In this document: piece by piece, positions 38,601 to 51,658 of the stretch
Layout: each line of letters starts with the position of its first letter
How positions within the stretch are numbered: the first letter of the stretch is position 1
Assembly (NCBI GenBank): GCA_026874595.1
Contig: CM049318.1
Location: 16,168,241-16,232,240, forward strand
Direction of reading: 5' to 3'
DNA length: 64,000 bases
Source: Sipunculus nudus
Taxonomy: Eukaryota > Annelida > Sipuncula > Golfingiida > Sipunculidae
Notes under the pieces: generated by a model
Told to the model about the DNA's origin: nothing
Databases searched by the model: none
What the model saw: the letters and a program-made list of their open reading frames with translations, nothing else
Translations under genes and position numbers: made by a program

Positions 38601-41600
38601 CTCCGAGAAGAACCGATTATACACTCTATCTATAAGTTTCAGGACGATTGGTGCAAAATTGTGGCCTGTAGAGCGGGGACATACAGACAAACAAACAAAC
38701 GGAACTGATCAACATACTTGTCGAAATCTCTGATTCCAGCAAGCAATAAACTATAACGCGACAGAAATGGCAAACCGGCCCGCAAAGAGTGCCTGTGGTC
38801 ACTTATTTTATACGGCGAACGCTATAATTTTTGCAGTCACGGGAAAGCGTGTCTGTCTTTCATACTAAAACGCGTGCATGCATGCGTGATGGCATATGTA
38901 TTTGTGCATGCGGGTTTTAATTTTTACAAAGTTGCTAAAATTTGTGGGGACCGTGTATGATTAAACAAAAGAGGTCATGAGCAGAAAGGCCATGAAACGC
39001 CAATTCATATGGTGTACAGTTTATGTACCTAAAATGTGTAATTTTGGAGATATGGTTAAACAATGATAGTAGGTACGGGGTTGCAGTGCAGCGCCCCCCA
39101 GCGGTAATTTTCCAAAAACTGAAACATTGCTTTCGAGATATTAATGTATGACGTAACATGTATCAGTTTCAAAAGGATGCCTGCATATCTGTGGCCTATA
39201 GGGCATGTCACCGTGAAATCGCGAAATCTCATTCGACGAGAAACGGTGCGAGATTTTGCAAGATTTTTGGTTGGATCACCGAGAACTCACCAAGGGCTAC
39301 AAGATGCAAAAATTTCGACCTCTCTAGCATAAAAACTGACAGAGTTAGAAGCTGAAAACTGCATATTCTCAAAATTCAAAGGTTTTACCCCAAAAATAGA
39401 GAAATCTGGCAATAGCGCACTTTTGCACCTATGCGCAAAAATAAGCCCATGGACACTAGTTTAAGGTGGTGTGATGGAAATGGCCCAATGTTTAATAGTT
39501 CTGGAGGTATAGCACCAACACAAATTTTCATGTTTTTTCATCTGCAACGCCCCCTGGCGGCCATTTCCAAAATCTGAAAAACCCGTTTCGAGATATTCTT
39601 ATGTTACATAAAATATCTCAGAATCAGTAAAATTGCTGCAAATTTGAAAAATATCACGAAATTCCATGATTTCTCCCCAAAATTGCGTAACCATGGTAAC
39701 AGCGAAATGAGGCAATTTTGCAGTGCTGGAAGTGGCCATGCAGTGGCAAATAAAACGGGCTACAGATTAGGTGCCTACGGCTATTTTTGACGAAGGTATG
39801 AAGAAAAAACCGTTTTTGAGCTTTTTGGTGACCTTGACCTTGACCCTTGACCGATCATGACCAAAAACAATAGGCTCCGAGAAGAACCGATTATACACTC
39901 TATCTATAAGTTTCAGGACGATTGGTGCAAAATTGTGGCCTGTAGAGCGGGGACATACAGACAAACAAACAAACGGAACTGATCAACATACTTGTCGAAA
40001 TCTCTGATTCCGGCAAGCAATAAACTATAACGCGACAGAAATGGCAAACCGGCCCGCAAAGAGTGCCTGTGGTCACTTATTTTATACGGCGAACGCTATA
40101 ATTTTTGCAGTCACGGGAAAGCGTGTCTGTCTTTCATACTAAAACGCGTGCATGCATGCGTGATGGCATATGTATTTGTGCATGCGGGTTTTAATTTTTA
40201 CAAAGTTGCTAAAATTTGTGGGGACCGTGTATGATTAAACAAAAGAGGTCATGGGCAGAAAGGCCATGAAACGCCAATTCATATGGTGTACAGTTTATGT
40301 ACCTAAAATGTGTAATTTTGGAGATATGGTTAAACAATGATAGTAGGTACGGGGTTGCAGTGCAGCGCCCCCCAGCGGTAATTTTCCAAAAACTGAAACA
40401 TTGCTTTCGAGATATTAATGTATGACGTAACATGTATCAGTTTCAAAAGGATGCCTGCATATCTGTGGCCTATAGGGCATGTCACCGTGAAATCGCGAAA
40501 TCTCATTCGACGAGAAACGGTGCGAGATTTTGCAAGATTTTTGGTTGGATCACCGAGAACTCACCAAGGGCTACAAGATGCAAAAATTTCGACCTCTCTA
40601 GCATAAAAACTGACAGAGTTAGAAGCTGAAAACTGCATATTCTCAAAATTCAAAGGTTTTACCCCAAAAATAGAGAAATCTGGCAATAGCGCACTTTGGC
40701 ACCTATGCGCAAAAATAAGCCCATGGACCCTAGTTTAAGGTGGTGTGATGGAAATGGCCCAATGTTTAATAGTTCTGGAGGTATAGCACCAACACAAATT
40801 TTCATGTTTTTTCATCTGCAACGCCCCCTGGCGGCCATTTCCAAAATCTGAAAAACCCGTTTCGAGATATTCTTATGTTACATAAAATATCTCAGAATCA
40901 GTAAAATTGCTGCAAATTTGAAAAATATCACGAAATTCCATGATTTCTCCCCAAAATTGCGTAACCATGGTAACAGCGAAATGAAGCAATTTTGCAGGGT
41001 TGGAAGTGGCCATGCAGTGGCAAATAAAACGGGCTACAGATTAGGTGCCTACGGCTATTTTTGACGAAGGTATGAAGAAAAAACCGTTTTTGAGCTTTTT
41101 GGTGACCCTTACCTTGACCCTTGACCGATCATGACCAAAAACAATAGGCTCCGAGAAGAACCGATTATACACTCTATCTATAAGTTTCAGGACGATTGGT
41201 GCAAAATTGTGGCCTGTAGAGCGGGGACATACAGACAAACAAACAAACGGAACTGATCAACATACTTGTCGAAATCTCTGATTCCGGCAAGCAATAAACT
41301 ATAACGCGACAGAAATGGCAAACCGGCCCGCAAAGAGTGCCTGTGGTCACTTATTTTATACGGCGAACGCTATAATTTTTGCAGTCACGGGAAAGCGTGT
41401 CTGTCTTTCATACTAAAACGCGTGCATGCATGCGTGATGGCATATGTATTTGTGCATGCGGGTTTTAATTTTTACAAAGTTGCTAAAATTTGTGGGGACC
41501 GTGTATGATTAAACAAAAGAGGTCATGAGCAGAAAGGCCATGAAACGCCAATTCATATGGTGTACAGTTTATGTACCTAAAATGTGTAATTTTGGAGATA

Positions 41601-44600
41601 TGGTTAAACAATGATAGTAGGTACGGGGTTGCAGTGCAGCGCCCCCCAGCGGTAATTTTCCAAAAACTGAAACATTGCTTTCGAGATATTAATGTATGAC
41701 GTAACATGTATCAGTTTCAAAAGGATGCCTGCATATCTGTGGCCTATAGGGCATGTCACCGTGAAATCGCGAAATCTCATTCGACGAGAAACGGTGCGAG
41801 ATTTTGCAAGATTTTTGGTTGGATCACCGAGAACTCACCAAGGGCTACAAGATGCAAAAATTTCGACCTCTCTAGCATAAAAACTGACAGAGTTAGAAGC
41901 TGAAAACTGCATATTCTCAAAATTCAAAGGTTTTACCCCAAAAATAGAGAAATCTGGCAATAGCGCACTTTTGCACCTATGCGCAAAAATAAGCCCATGG
42001 ACACTAGTTTAAGGTGGTGTGATGGAAATGGCCCAATGTTTAATAGTTCTGGAGGTATAGCACCAACACAAATTTTCATGTTTTTTCATCTGCAACGCCC
42101 CCTGGCGGCCATTTCCAAAATCTGAAAAACCCGTTTCGAGATATTCTTATGTTACATAAAATATCTCAGAATCAGTAAAATTGCTGCAAATTTGAAAAAT
42201 ATCACGAAATTCCATGATTTCTCCCCAAAATTGCGTAACCATGGTAACAGCGAAATGAGGCAATTTTGCAGTGCTGGAAGTGGCCATGCAGTGGCAAATA
42301 AAACGGGCTACAGATTAGGTGCCTACGGCTATTTTTGACGAAGGTATGAAGAAAAAACCGTTTTTGAGCTTTTTGGTGACCTTGACCTTGACCCTTGACC
42401 GATCATGACCAAAAACAATAGGCTCCGAGAAGAACCGATTATACACTCTATCTATAAGTTTCAGGACGATTGGTGCAAAATTGTGGCCTGTAGAGCGGGG
42501 ACATACAGACAAACAAACAAACGGAACTGATCAACATACTTGTCGAAATCTCTGATTCCGGCAAGCAATAAACTATAACGCGACAGAAATGGCAAACCGG
42601 CCCGCAAAGAGTGCCTGTGGTCACTTATTTTATACGGCGAACGCTATAATTTTTGCAGTCACGGGAAAGCGTGTCTGTCTTTCATACTAAAACGCGTGCA
42701 TGCATGCGTGATGGCATATGTATTTGTGCATGCGGGTTTTAATTTTTACAAAGTTGCTAAAATTTGTGGGGACCGTGTATGATTAAACAAAAGAGGTCAT
42801 GGGCAGAAAGGCCATGAAACGCCAATTCATATGGTGTACAGTTTATGTACCTAAAATGTGTAATTTTGGAGATATGGTTAAACAATGATAGTAGGTACGG
42901 GGTTGCAGTGCAGCGCCCCCCAGCGGTAATTTTCCAAAAACTGAAACATTGCTTTCGAGATATTAATGTATGACGTAACATGTATCAGTTTCAAAAGGAT
43001 GCCTGCATATCTGTGGCCTATAGGGCATGTCACCGTGAAATCGCGAAATCTCATTCGACGAGAAACGGTGCGAGATTTTGCAAGATTTTTGGTTGGATCA
43101 CCGAGAACTCACCAAGGGCTACAAGATGCAAAAATTTCGACCTCTCTAGCATAAAAACTGACAGAGTTAGAAGCTGAAAACTGCATATTCTCAAAATTCA
43201 AAGGTTTTACCCCAAAAATAGAGAAATCTGGCAATAGCGCACTTTGGCACCTATGCGCAAAAATAAGCCCATGGACCCTAGTTTAAGGTGGTGTGATGGA
43301 AATGGCCCAATGTTTAATAGTTCTGGAGGTATAGCACCAACACAAATTTTCATGTTTTTTCATCTGCAACGCCCCCTGGCGGCCATTTCCAAAATCTGAA
43401 AAACCCGTTTCGAGATATTCTTATGTTACATAAAATATCTCAGAATCAGTAAAATTGCTGCAAATTTGAAAAATATCACGAAATTCCATGATTTCTCCCC
43501 AAAATTGCGTAACCATGGTAACAGCGAAATGAAGCAATTTTGCAGGGTTGGAAGTGGCCATGCAGTGGCAAATAAAACGGGCTACAGATTAGGTGCCTAC
43601 GGCTATTTTTGACGAAGGTATGAAGAAAAAACCGTTTTTGAGCTTTTTGGTGACCCTTACCTTGACCCTTGACCGATCATGACCAAAAACAATAGGCTCC
43701 GAGAAGAACCGATTATACACTCTATCTATAAGTTTCAGGACGATTGGTGCAAAATTGTGGCCTGTAGAGCGGGGACATACAGACAAACAAACAAACGGAA
43801 CTGATCAACATACTTGTCGAAATCTCTGATTCCGGCAAGCAATAAACTATAACGCGACAGAAATGGCAAACCGGCCCGCAAAGAGTGCCTGTGGTCACTT
43901 ATTTTATACGGCGAACGCTATAATTTTTGCAGTCACGGGAAAGCGTGTCTGTCTTTCATACTAAAACGCGTGCATGCATGCGTGATGGCATATGTATTTG
44001 TGCATGCGGGTTTTAATTTTTACAAAGTTGCTAAAATTTGTGGGGACCGTGTATGATTAAACAAAAGAGGTCATGAGCAGAAAGGCCATGAAACGCCAAT
44101 TCATATGGTGTACAGTTTATGTACCTAAAATGTGTAATTTTGGAGATATGGTTAAACAATGATAGTAGGTACGGGGTTGCAGTGCAGCGCCCCCCAGCGG
44201 TAATTTTCCAAAAACTGAAACATTGCTTTCGAGATATTAATGTATGACGTAACATGTATCAGTTTCAAAAGGATGCCTGCATATCTGTGGCCTATAGGGC
44301 ATGTCACCGTGAAATCGCGAAATCTCATTCGACGAGAAACGGTGCGAGATTTTGCAAGATTTTTGGTTGGATCACCGAGAACTCACCAAGGGCTACAAGA
44401 TGCAAAAATTTCGACCTCTCTAGCATAAAAACTGACAGAGTTAGAAGCTGAAAACTGCATATTCTCAAAATTCAAAGGTTTTACCCCAAAAATAGAGAAA
44501 TCTGGCAATAGCGCACTTTTGCACCTATGCGCAAAAATAAGCCCATGGACACTAGTTTAAGGTGGTGTGATGGAAATGGCCCAATGTTTAATAGTTCTGG

Positions 44601-45864
44601 AGGTATAGCACCAACACAAATTTTCATGTTTTTTCATCTGCAACGCCCCCTGGCGGCCATTTCCAAAATCTGAAAAACCCGTTTCGAGATATTCTTATGT
44701 TACATAAAATATCTCAGAATCAGTAAAATTGCTGCAAATTTGAAAAATATCACGAAATTCCATGATTTCTCCCCAAAATTGCGTAACCATGGTAACAGCG
44801 AAATGAGGCAATTTTGCAGTGCTGGAAGTGGCCATGCAGTGGCAAATAAAACGGGCTACAGATTAGGTGCCTACGGCTATTTTTGACGAAGGTATGAAGA
44901 AAAAACCGTTTTTGAGCTTTTTGGTGACCTTGACCTTGACCCTTGACCGATCATGACCAAAAACAATAGGCTCCGAGAAGAACCGATTATACACTCTATC
45001 TATAAGTTTCAGGACGATTGGTGCAAAATTGTGGCCTGTAGAGCGGGGACATACAGACAAACAAACAAACGGAACTGATCAACATACTTGTCGAAATCTC
45101 TGATTCCGGCAAGCAATAAACTATAACGCGACAGAAATGGCAAACCGGCCCGCAAAGAGTGCCTGTGGTCACTTATTTTATACGGCGAACGCTATAATTT
45201 TTGCAGTCACGGGAAAGCGTGTCTGTCTTTCATACTAAAACGCGTGCATGCATGCGTGATGGCATATGTATTTGTGCATGCGGGTTTTAATTTTTACAAA
45301 GTTGCTAAAATTTGTGGGGACCGTGTATGATTAAACAAAAGAGGTCATGGGCAGAAAGGCCATGAAACGCCAATTCATATGGTGTACAGTTTATGTACCT
45401 AAAATGTGTAATTTTGGAGATATGGTTAAACAATGATAGTAGGTACGGGGTTGCAGTGCAGCGCCCCCCAGCGGTAATTTTCCAAAAACTGAAACATTGC
45501 TTTCGAGATATTAATGTATGACGTAACATGTATCAGTTTCAAAAGGATGCCTGCATATCTGTGGCCTATAGGGCATGTCACCGTGAAATCGCGAAATCTC
45601 ATTCGACGAGAAACGGTGCGAGATTTTGCAAGATTTTTGGTTGGATCACCGAGAACTCACCAAGGGCTACAAGATGCAAAAATTTCGACCTCTCTAGCAT
45701 AAAAACTGACAGAGTTAGAAGCTGAAAACTGCATATTCTCAAAATTCAAAGGTTTTACCCCAAAAATAGAGAAATCTGGCAATAGCGCACTTTGGCACCT
45801 ATGCGCAAAAATAAGCCCATGGACCCTAGTTTAAGGTGGTGTGATGGAAATGGCCCAATGTTTA

Positions 45865-48800
45865 ATAGTTCTGGAGGTATAGCACCAACACAAATTTTCA
45901 TGTTTTTTCATCTGCAACGCCCCCTGGCGGCCATTTCCAAAATCTGAAAAACCCGTTTCGAGATATTCTTATGTTACATAAAATATCTCAGAATCAGTAA
46001 AATTGCTGCAAATTTGAAAAATATCACGAAATTCCATGATTTCTCCCCAAAATTGCGTAACCATGGTAACAGCGAAATGAAGCAATTTTGCAGGGTTGGA
46101 AGTGGCCATGCAGTGGCAAATAAAACGGGCTACAGATTAGGTGCCTACGGCTATTTTTGACGAAGGTATGAAGAAAAAACCGTTTTTGAGCTTTTTGGTG
46201 ACCCTTACCTTGACCCTTGACCGATCATGACCAAAAACAATAGGCTCCGAGAAGAACCGATTATACACTCTATCTATAAGTTTCAGGACGATTGGTGCAA
46301 AATTGTGGCCTGTAGAGCGGGGACATACAGACAAACAAACAAACGGAACTGATCAACATACTTGTCGAAATCTCTGATTCCGGCAAGCAATAAACTATAA
46401 CGCGACAGAAATGGCAAACCGGCCCGCAAAGAGTGCCTGTGGTCACTTATTTTATACGGCGAACGCTATAATTTTTGCAGTCACGGGAAAGCGTGTCTGT
46501 CTTTCATACTAAAACGCGTGCATGCATGCGTGATGGCATATGTATTTGTGCATGCGGGTTTTAATTTTTACAAAGTTGCTAAAATTTGTGGGGACCGTGT
46601 ATGATTAAACAAAAGAGGTCATGAGCAGAAAGGCCATGAAACGCCAATTCATATGGTGTACAGTTTATGTACCTAAAATGTGTAATTTTGGAGATATGGT
46701 TAAACAATGATAGTAGGTACGGGGTTGCAGTGCAGCGCCCCCCAGCGGTAATTTTCCAAAAACTGAAACATTGCTTTCGAGATATTAATGTATGACGTAA
46801 CATGTATCAGTTTCAAAAGGATGCCTGCATATCTGTGGCCTATAGGGCATGTCACCGTGAAATCGCGAAATCTCATTCGACGAGAAACGGTGCGAGATTT
46901 TGCAAGATTTTTGGTTGGATCACCGAGAACTCACCAAGGGCTACAAGATGCAAAAATTTCGACCTCTCTAGCATAAAAACTGACAGAGTTAGAAGCTGAA
47001 AACTGCATATTCTCAAAATTCAAAGGTTTTACCCCAAAAATAGAGAAATCTGGCAATAGCGCACTTTGGCACCTATGCGCAAAAATAAGCCCATGGACCC
47101 TAGTTTAAGGTGGTGTGATGGAAATGGCCCAATGTTTAATAGTTCTGGAGGTATAGCACCAACACAAATTTTCATGTTTTTTCATCTGCAACGCCCCCTG
47201 GCGGCCATTTCCAAAATCTGAAAAACCCGTTTCGAGATATTCTTATGTTACATAAAATATCTCAGAATCAGTAAAATTGCTGCAAATTTGAAAAATATCA
47301 CGAAATTCCATGATTTCTCCCCAAAATTGCGTAACCATGGTAACAGCGAAATGAGGCAATTTTGCAGTGCTGGAAGTGGCCATGCAGTGGCAAATAAAAC
47401 GGGCTACAGATTAGGTGCCTACGGCTATTTTTGACGAAGGTATGAAGAAAAAACCGTTTTTGAGCTTTTTGGTGACCTTGACCTTGACCCTTGACCGATC
47501 ATGACCAAAAACAATAGGCTCCGAGAAGAACCGATTATACACTCTATCTATAAGTTTCAGGACGATTGGTGCAAAATTGTGGCCTGTAGAGCGGGGACAT
47601 ACAGACAAACAAACAAACGGAACTGATCAACATACTTGTCGAAATCTCTGATTCCGGCAAGCAATAAACTATAACGCGACAGAAATGGCAAACCGGCCCG
47701 CAAAGAGTGCCTGTGGTCACTTATTTTATACGGCGAACGCTATAATTTTTGCAGTCACGGGAAAGCGTGTCTGTCTTTCATACTAAAACGCGTGCATGCA
47801 TGCGTGATGGCATATGTATTTGTGCATGCGGGTTTTAATTTTTACAAAGTTGCTAAAATTTGTGGGGACCGTGTATGATTAAACAAAAGAGGTCATGGGC
47901 AGAAAGGCCATGAAACGCCAATTCATATGGTGTACAGTTTATGTACCTAAAATGTGTAATTTTGGAGATATGGTTAAACAATGATAGTAGGTACGGGGTT
48001 GCAGTGCAGCGCCCCCCAGCGGTAATTTTCCAAAAACTGAAACATTGCTTTCGAGATATTAATGTATGACGTAACATGTATCAGTTTCAAAAGGATGCCT
48101 GCATATCTGTGGCCTATAGGGCATGTCACCGTGAAATCGCGAAATCTCATTCGACGAGAAACGGTGCGAGATTTTGCAAGATTTTTGGTTGGATCACCGA
48201 GAACTCACCAAGGGCTACAAGATGCAAAAATTTCGACCTCTCTAGCATAAAAACTGACAGAGTTAGAAGCTGAAAACTGCATATTCTCAAAATTCAAAGG
48301 TTTTACCCCAAAAATAGAGAAATCTGGCAATAGCGCACTTTGGCACCTATGCGCAAAAATAAGCCCATGGACCCTAGTTTAAGGTGCTGTGATGGAAATG
48401 GCCCAATGTTTAATAGTTCTGGAGGTATAGCACCAACACAAATTTTCATGTTTTTTCATCTGCAACGCCCCCTGGCGGCCATTTCCAAAATCTGAAAAAC
48501 CCGTTTCGAGATATTCTTATGTTACATAAAATATCTCAGAATCAGTAAAATTGCTGCAAATTTGAAAAATATCACGAAATTCCATGATTTCTCCCCAAAA
48601 TTGCGTAACCATGGTAACAGCGAAATGAAGCAATTTTGCAGTGCTGGAAGTGGCCATGCAGTGGCAAATAAAACGGGCTACAGATTAGGTGCCTACGGCT
48701 ATTTTTGACGAAGGTATGAAGAAAAAACCGTTTTTGAGCTTTTTGGTGACCCTTACCTTGACCCTTGACCGATCATGACCAAAAACAATAGGCTCCGAGA

Positions 48801-49686
48801 AGAACCGATTATACACTCTATCTATAAGTTTCAGGACGATTGGTGCAAAATTGTGGCCTGTAGAGCGGGGACATACAGACAAACAAACAAACGGAACTGA
48901 TCAACATACTTGTCGAAATCTCTGATTCCGGCAAGCAATAAACTATAACGCGACAGAAATGGCAAACCGGCCCGCAAAGAGTGCCTGTGGTCACTTATTT
49001 TATACGGCGAACGCTATAATTTTTGCAGTCACGGGAAAGCGTGTCTGTCTTTCATACTAAAACGCGTGCATGCATGCGTGATGGCATATGTATTTGTGCA
49101 TGCGGGTTTTAATTTTTACAAAGTTGCTAAAATTTGTGGGGACCGTGTATGATTAAACAAAAGAGGTCATGAGCAGAAAGGCCATGAAACGCCAATTCAT
49201 ATGGTGTACAGTTTATGTACCTAAAATGTGTAATTTTGGAGATATGGTTAAACAATGATAGTAGGTACGGGGTTGCAGTGCAGCGCCCCCCAGCGGTAAT
49301 TTTCCAAAAACTGAAACATTGCTTTCGAGATATTAATGTATGACGTAACATGTATCAGTTTCAAAAGGATGCCTGCATATCTGTGGCCTATAGGGCATGT
49401 CACCGTGAAATCGTGAAATCTCATTCGACGAGAAACGGTGCGAGATTTTGCAAGATTTTTGGTTGGATCACCGAGAACTCACCAAGGGCTACAAGATGCA
49501 AAAATTTCGACCTCTCTAGCATAAAAACTGACAGAGTTAGAAGCTGAAAACTGCATATTCTCAAAATTCAAAGGTTTTACCCCAAAAATAGAGAAATCTG
49601 GCAATAGCGCACTTTGGCACCTATGCGCAAAAATAAGCCCATGGACCCTAGTTTAAGGTGCTGTGATGGAAATGGCCCAATGTTTA
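45865..49686 (+). repeat. Sat1 edge units 37-39 with intermediate B states
   Basis: Unit 37 is B up to offset 760 but has the ancestral state at 1204 and 1235. Unit 38 is A with C at offset 1249 (48387). Unit 39 is B at 217, 340, 342 and 760, but non-B at 230, 232, 1204 and 1235, with C at 1249 (49661). C at 1249 is otherwise found only in the outlier copy at 53126-54402; all other units checked have G. Unit 39 also has a private C-to-T at 49414. Confidence 0.8.
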
Positions 49687-50162
49687 ATAGTTCTGGAGGT
49701 ATAGCACCAACACAAATTTTCATGTTTTTTCATCTGCAACGCCCCCTGGCGGCCATTTCCAAAATCTGAAAAACCCGTTTCGAGATATTCTTATGTTACA
49801 TAAAATATCTCAGAATCAGTAAAATTGCTGCAAATTTGAAAAATATCACGAAATTCCATGATTTCTCCCCAAAATTGCGTAACCATGGTAACAGCGAAAT
49901 GAGGCAATTTTGCAGTGCTGGAAGTGGCCATGCAGTGGCAAATAAAACGGGCTACAGATTAGGTGCCTACGGCTATTTTTGACGAAGGTATGAAGAAAAA
50001 ACCGTTTTTGAGCTTTTTGGTGACCTTGACCTTGACCCTTGACCGATCATGACCAAAAACAATAGGCTCCGAGAAGAACCGATTATACACTCTATCTATA
50101 AGTTTCAGGACGATTGGTGCAAAATTGTGGCCTGTAGAGCGGGGACATACAGACAAACAAAC
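49687..50162 (+). repeat. Terminal partial sat1 unit 40 (type A)
   Basis: It carries CTCF-like site 1, the X-box-like site and the receptor cluster, then stops in ACAAACAAAC. The flank that follows (from 50163) is paralogous to the one after the outlier unit (from 54403). Confidence 0.9.
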
Positions 50163-50417
50163 TAGACGACCATAGGTCGAACGCTTGCCGGAAATCAGAA
50201 GTGAAACACAGACGGACAGACAGTACATATTGTCGGTTTTCTATTAATGGAATGACTCTCAGGGACATTGCTGAGAATATGTGGCCTGTAGAATGACATA
50301 TGAGACAAAAGAACAGGGAAGCAGACAAAGCTGACAACAAAAGACGAACAGACAGACATACTGACTTTGTGAGACAAGATTGACACCAGATGACTTTACC
50401 TAGTTATGGAGAAGATT
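50163..50417 (+). repeat. Array flank, paralogous to 54403-54640
   Basis: It begins with a segment containing CGCTTGCCGGAAAT, which resembles the left arm of the conserved hairpin. Then come a module tail with tgtggcctgtagaatg, a stretch of GACAGACA, and the TGACTTT...GATTGACACCAGATGAC ending typical of the ~330-bp modules. The equivalent flank follows the outlier unit with visible divergence. No gene is seen. Confidence 0.65.
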
Positions 50418-50508
50418 CAAAGGAAGAAAATGAGTTATAATTTATGTAATTTAGATTTATAGTTTTGGAGGTATGGCGAATTAATTATATACTTGGGAGG
50501 TTCGTCTG

Positions 50509-50527
50509 TAGCGCCCTCTAGCGGACA
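50509..50527 (-). promoter_or_regulatory. CTCF-like site in ~330-bp module
   Basis: Minus strand TGTCCGCTAGAGGGCGCTA, 15 of 19 matches to the remembered consensus. Confidence 0.4.
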
Positions 50528-50839
50528 TATTCCGAAGATGACAAATGCGTTTCGAATTTTTAGTGTATGACATAAGATGTCCCAGTTTCAAAAGGATTCC
50601 GTCAAAGCTGTGGCCTGTAGAATGCTATATGTAAGGCCTAAGAACCAGCAAGCAGGCGACTTTGAGGATAACGTACAAACAGATGGACACACTGACAAAG
50701 TGACAGAAGATTGAAACCAGATGCCTTAATCAGGTTATGCAGAAGACTCAAAGGAAGAAAATAAGTTTTAGTTTATGTAACTGAGGCTTTGGGTGTACAG
50801 ATATGGCCAATACATTGGTATGTGTGTGACGGTCGTGTG

Positions 50840-50858
50840 CAGCGCCCACTTGTGGCCA
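50840..50858 (-). promoter_or_regulatory. CTCF-like site in ~330-bp module
   Basis: Minus strand TGGCCACAAGTGGGCGCTG, 16 of 19 matches. Confidence 0.45.
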
Positions 50859-51172
50859 TATCCGGAAAATGAAAAAATTATTTTCTAGATATTAGTGTAA
50901 GACATAAGGTGTAATAGTTTCAAAAGGATTTCATCAAAACTGTGGCCTATAGAATGCTATATGTGAGACGCAAGAACCAGCAAGCAGGCGAATTTTAGGA
51001 CAACTGACAAACAGACGGACACACTGACAAAGTGACTCAAGATTGAGTCCAGATGACTTCTCCAGGTTATGAAGAAGACTCAAAGGAAGAAAAAAAGCTA
51101 CAGTTTATGTAACTGAGGTTTATAGTTTTGGAGATATTGCCAAAGCATGATATGTTGGAAGAGGTTCGAGTT

Positions 51173-51191
51173 CAGCGCCCCCTAGCGGCCA
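51173..51191 (-). promoter_or_regulatory. CTCF-like site
   Basis: Minus strand TGGCCGCTAGGGGGCGCTG, 16 of 19 matches, the two internal differences being transitions. Repeated at 52124-52142 in the second copy. Confidence 0.48.
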
Positions 51192-51500
51192 TATCCGGAA
51201 AATGGAAAATTTGTTTTGAGATATTAGTGTAAGACTTAAGATGTAATAGTTTCAAAAGGATTCTTTCAAAACTGTGGCCTGTAGAATGCTATATGTGAGA
51301 CGCAAGAGCAAGCAGGCGAATTTGAGGACAACTGACAAACAGACAGACACACCGACAAAGTGACACAACATTGAGACCAGATGACATTATCAGTTTATGG
51401 AGAAGACTCAGAGGGAAAAAATAAGCTATAGTTTATGTAATGTAGGCTTTGGGTTTTAGAGATATGGCCAATGTAATGATATCTGTGTGAGGGTCGTGTG

Positions 51501-51519
51501 CAGCGCCCCCTAGCAGCCA
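51501..51519 (-). promoter_or_regulatory. CTCF-like site, weaker
   Basis: Minus strand TGGCTGCTAGGGGGCGCTG, 15 of 19 matches. Repeated at 52452-52470. Confidence 0.35.
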
Positions 51520-51633
51520 TATTCAAAAAATGAAAAAACGATTTCGAGATACTAGTGTAGGACTTATGATTTGACAGTTTCAAAAAGGTTCCTGCAATAA
51601 TGTGGCCTTTGACGCAAGATGAATGAAATCTCG

Positions 51634-51658
51634 AAATATCTCTATTCACGAGATATTT
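51634..51658 (+). other. Perfect 9-bp hairpin AAATATCTC/GAGATATTT
   Basis: The arms at 51634-51642 and 51650-51658 are exact reverse complements around the loop tattcac. An outer ATCTCG/CGAGAT pair extends it. The second copy keeps both arms at 52585-52609 with one loop difference. Confidence 0.65.

Larger units (their letters stand above)
1..50162 (+). repeat. Satellite array sat1, 1274-bp unit, ~39.4 tandem copies
   Basis: The same 1274-bp sequence recurs head to tail without interruption. Every landmark recurs at exactly +1274, for example the CTCF-like site at 51, 1325, 2599 and on to 49737. Left end lies outside the window. The right end falls inside the ACAAACAAAC tract at 50162 (offset 476 of the unit as phased here), so the natural monomer junction is probably this tetranucleotide tract. 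Apart from the A/B diagnostic sites I noticed only about six private substitutions in 50 kb, and no indels. The AT-rich unit carries no credible gene. The short frames inside it recur only because the DNA recurs. No transposase, reverse transcriptase or terminal repeat was seen. Confidence 0.98.
50418..51408 (+). repeat. Three tandem ~330-bp modules, each with a CTCF-like site
   Basis: The landmark CAAAGGAAG-type sequence falls at 50418, 50749, 51081 and, degenerate, at 51409, giving periods of 331, 332 and 328 bp. Each module has, in order, tttggagatatgg, the CTCF-like 19-mer, gatattagtgta, ttcaaaaggattc, tgtggcctgtagaatgctat, a GACAAACAGACAGACA tract and a GATTGAxACCAGATGAC ending. Modules differ by many substitutions, so this array is older than sat1. 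Confidence 0.75.

Noticed and set aside
1-50162. Recurring frames of 62, 65, 65 and 74 codons in every sat1 unit as genes
   Set aside because: They overlap one another on both strands, show no domain, and recur only because the DNA is tandemly repeated. The single substitutions seen (for example Ile to Thr at 6659) show no coding-type pattern.
1-50162. Calling the array centromeric
   Set aside because: A higher-order repeat alone does not show this. No CENP-B-like box was recognised, and position on the chromosome is unknown.
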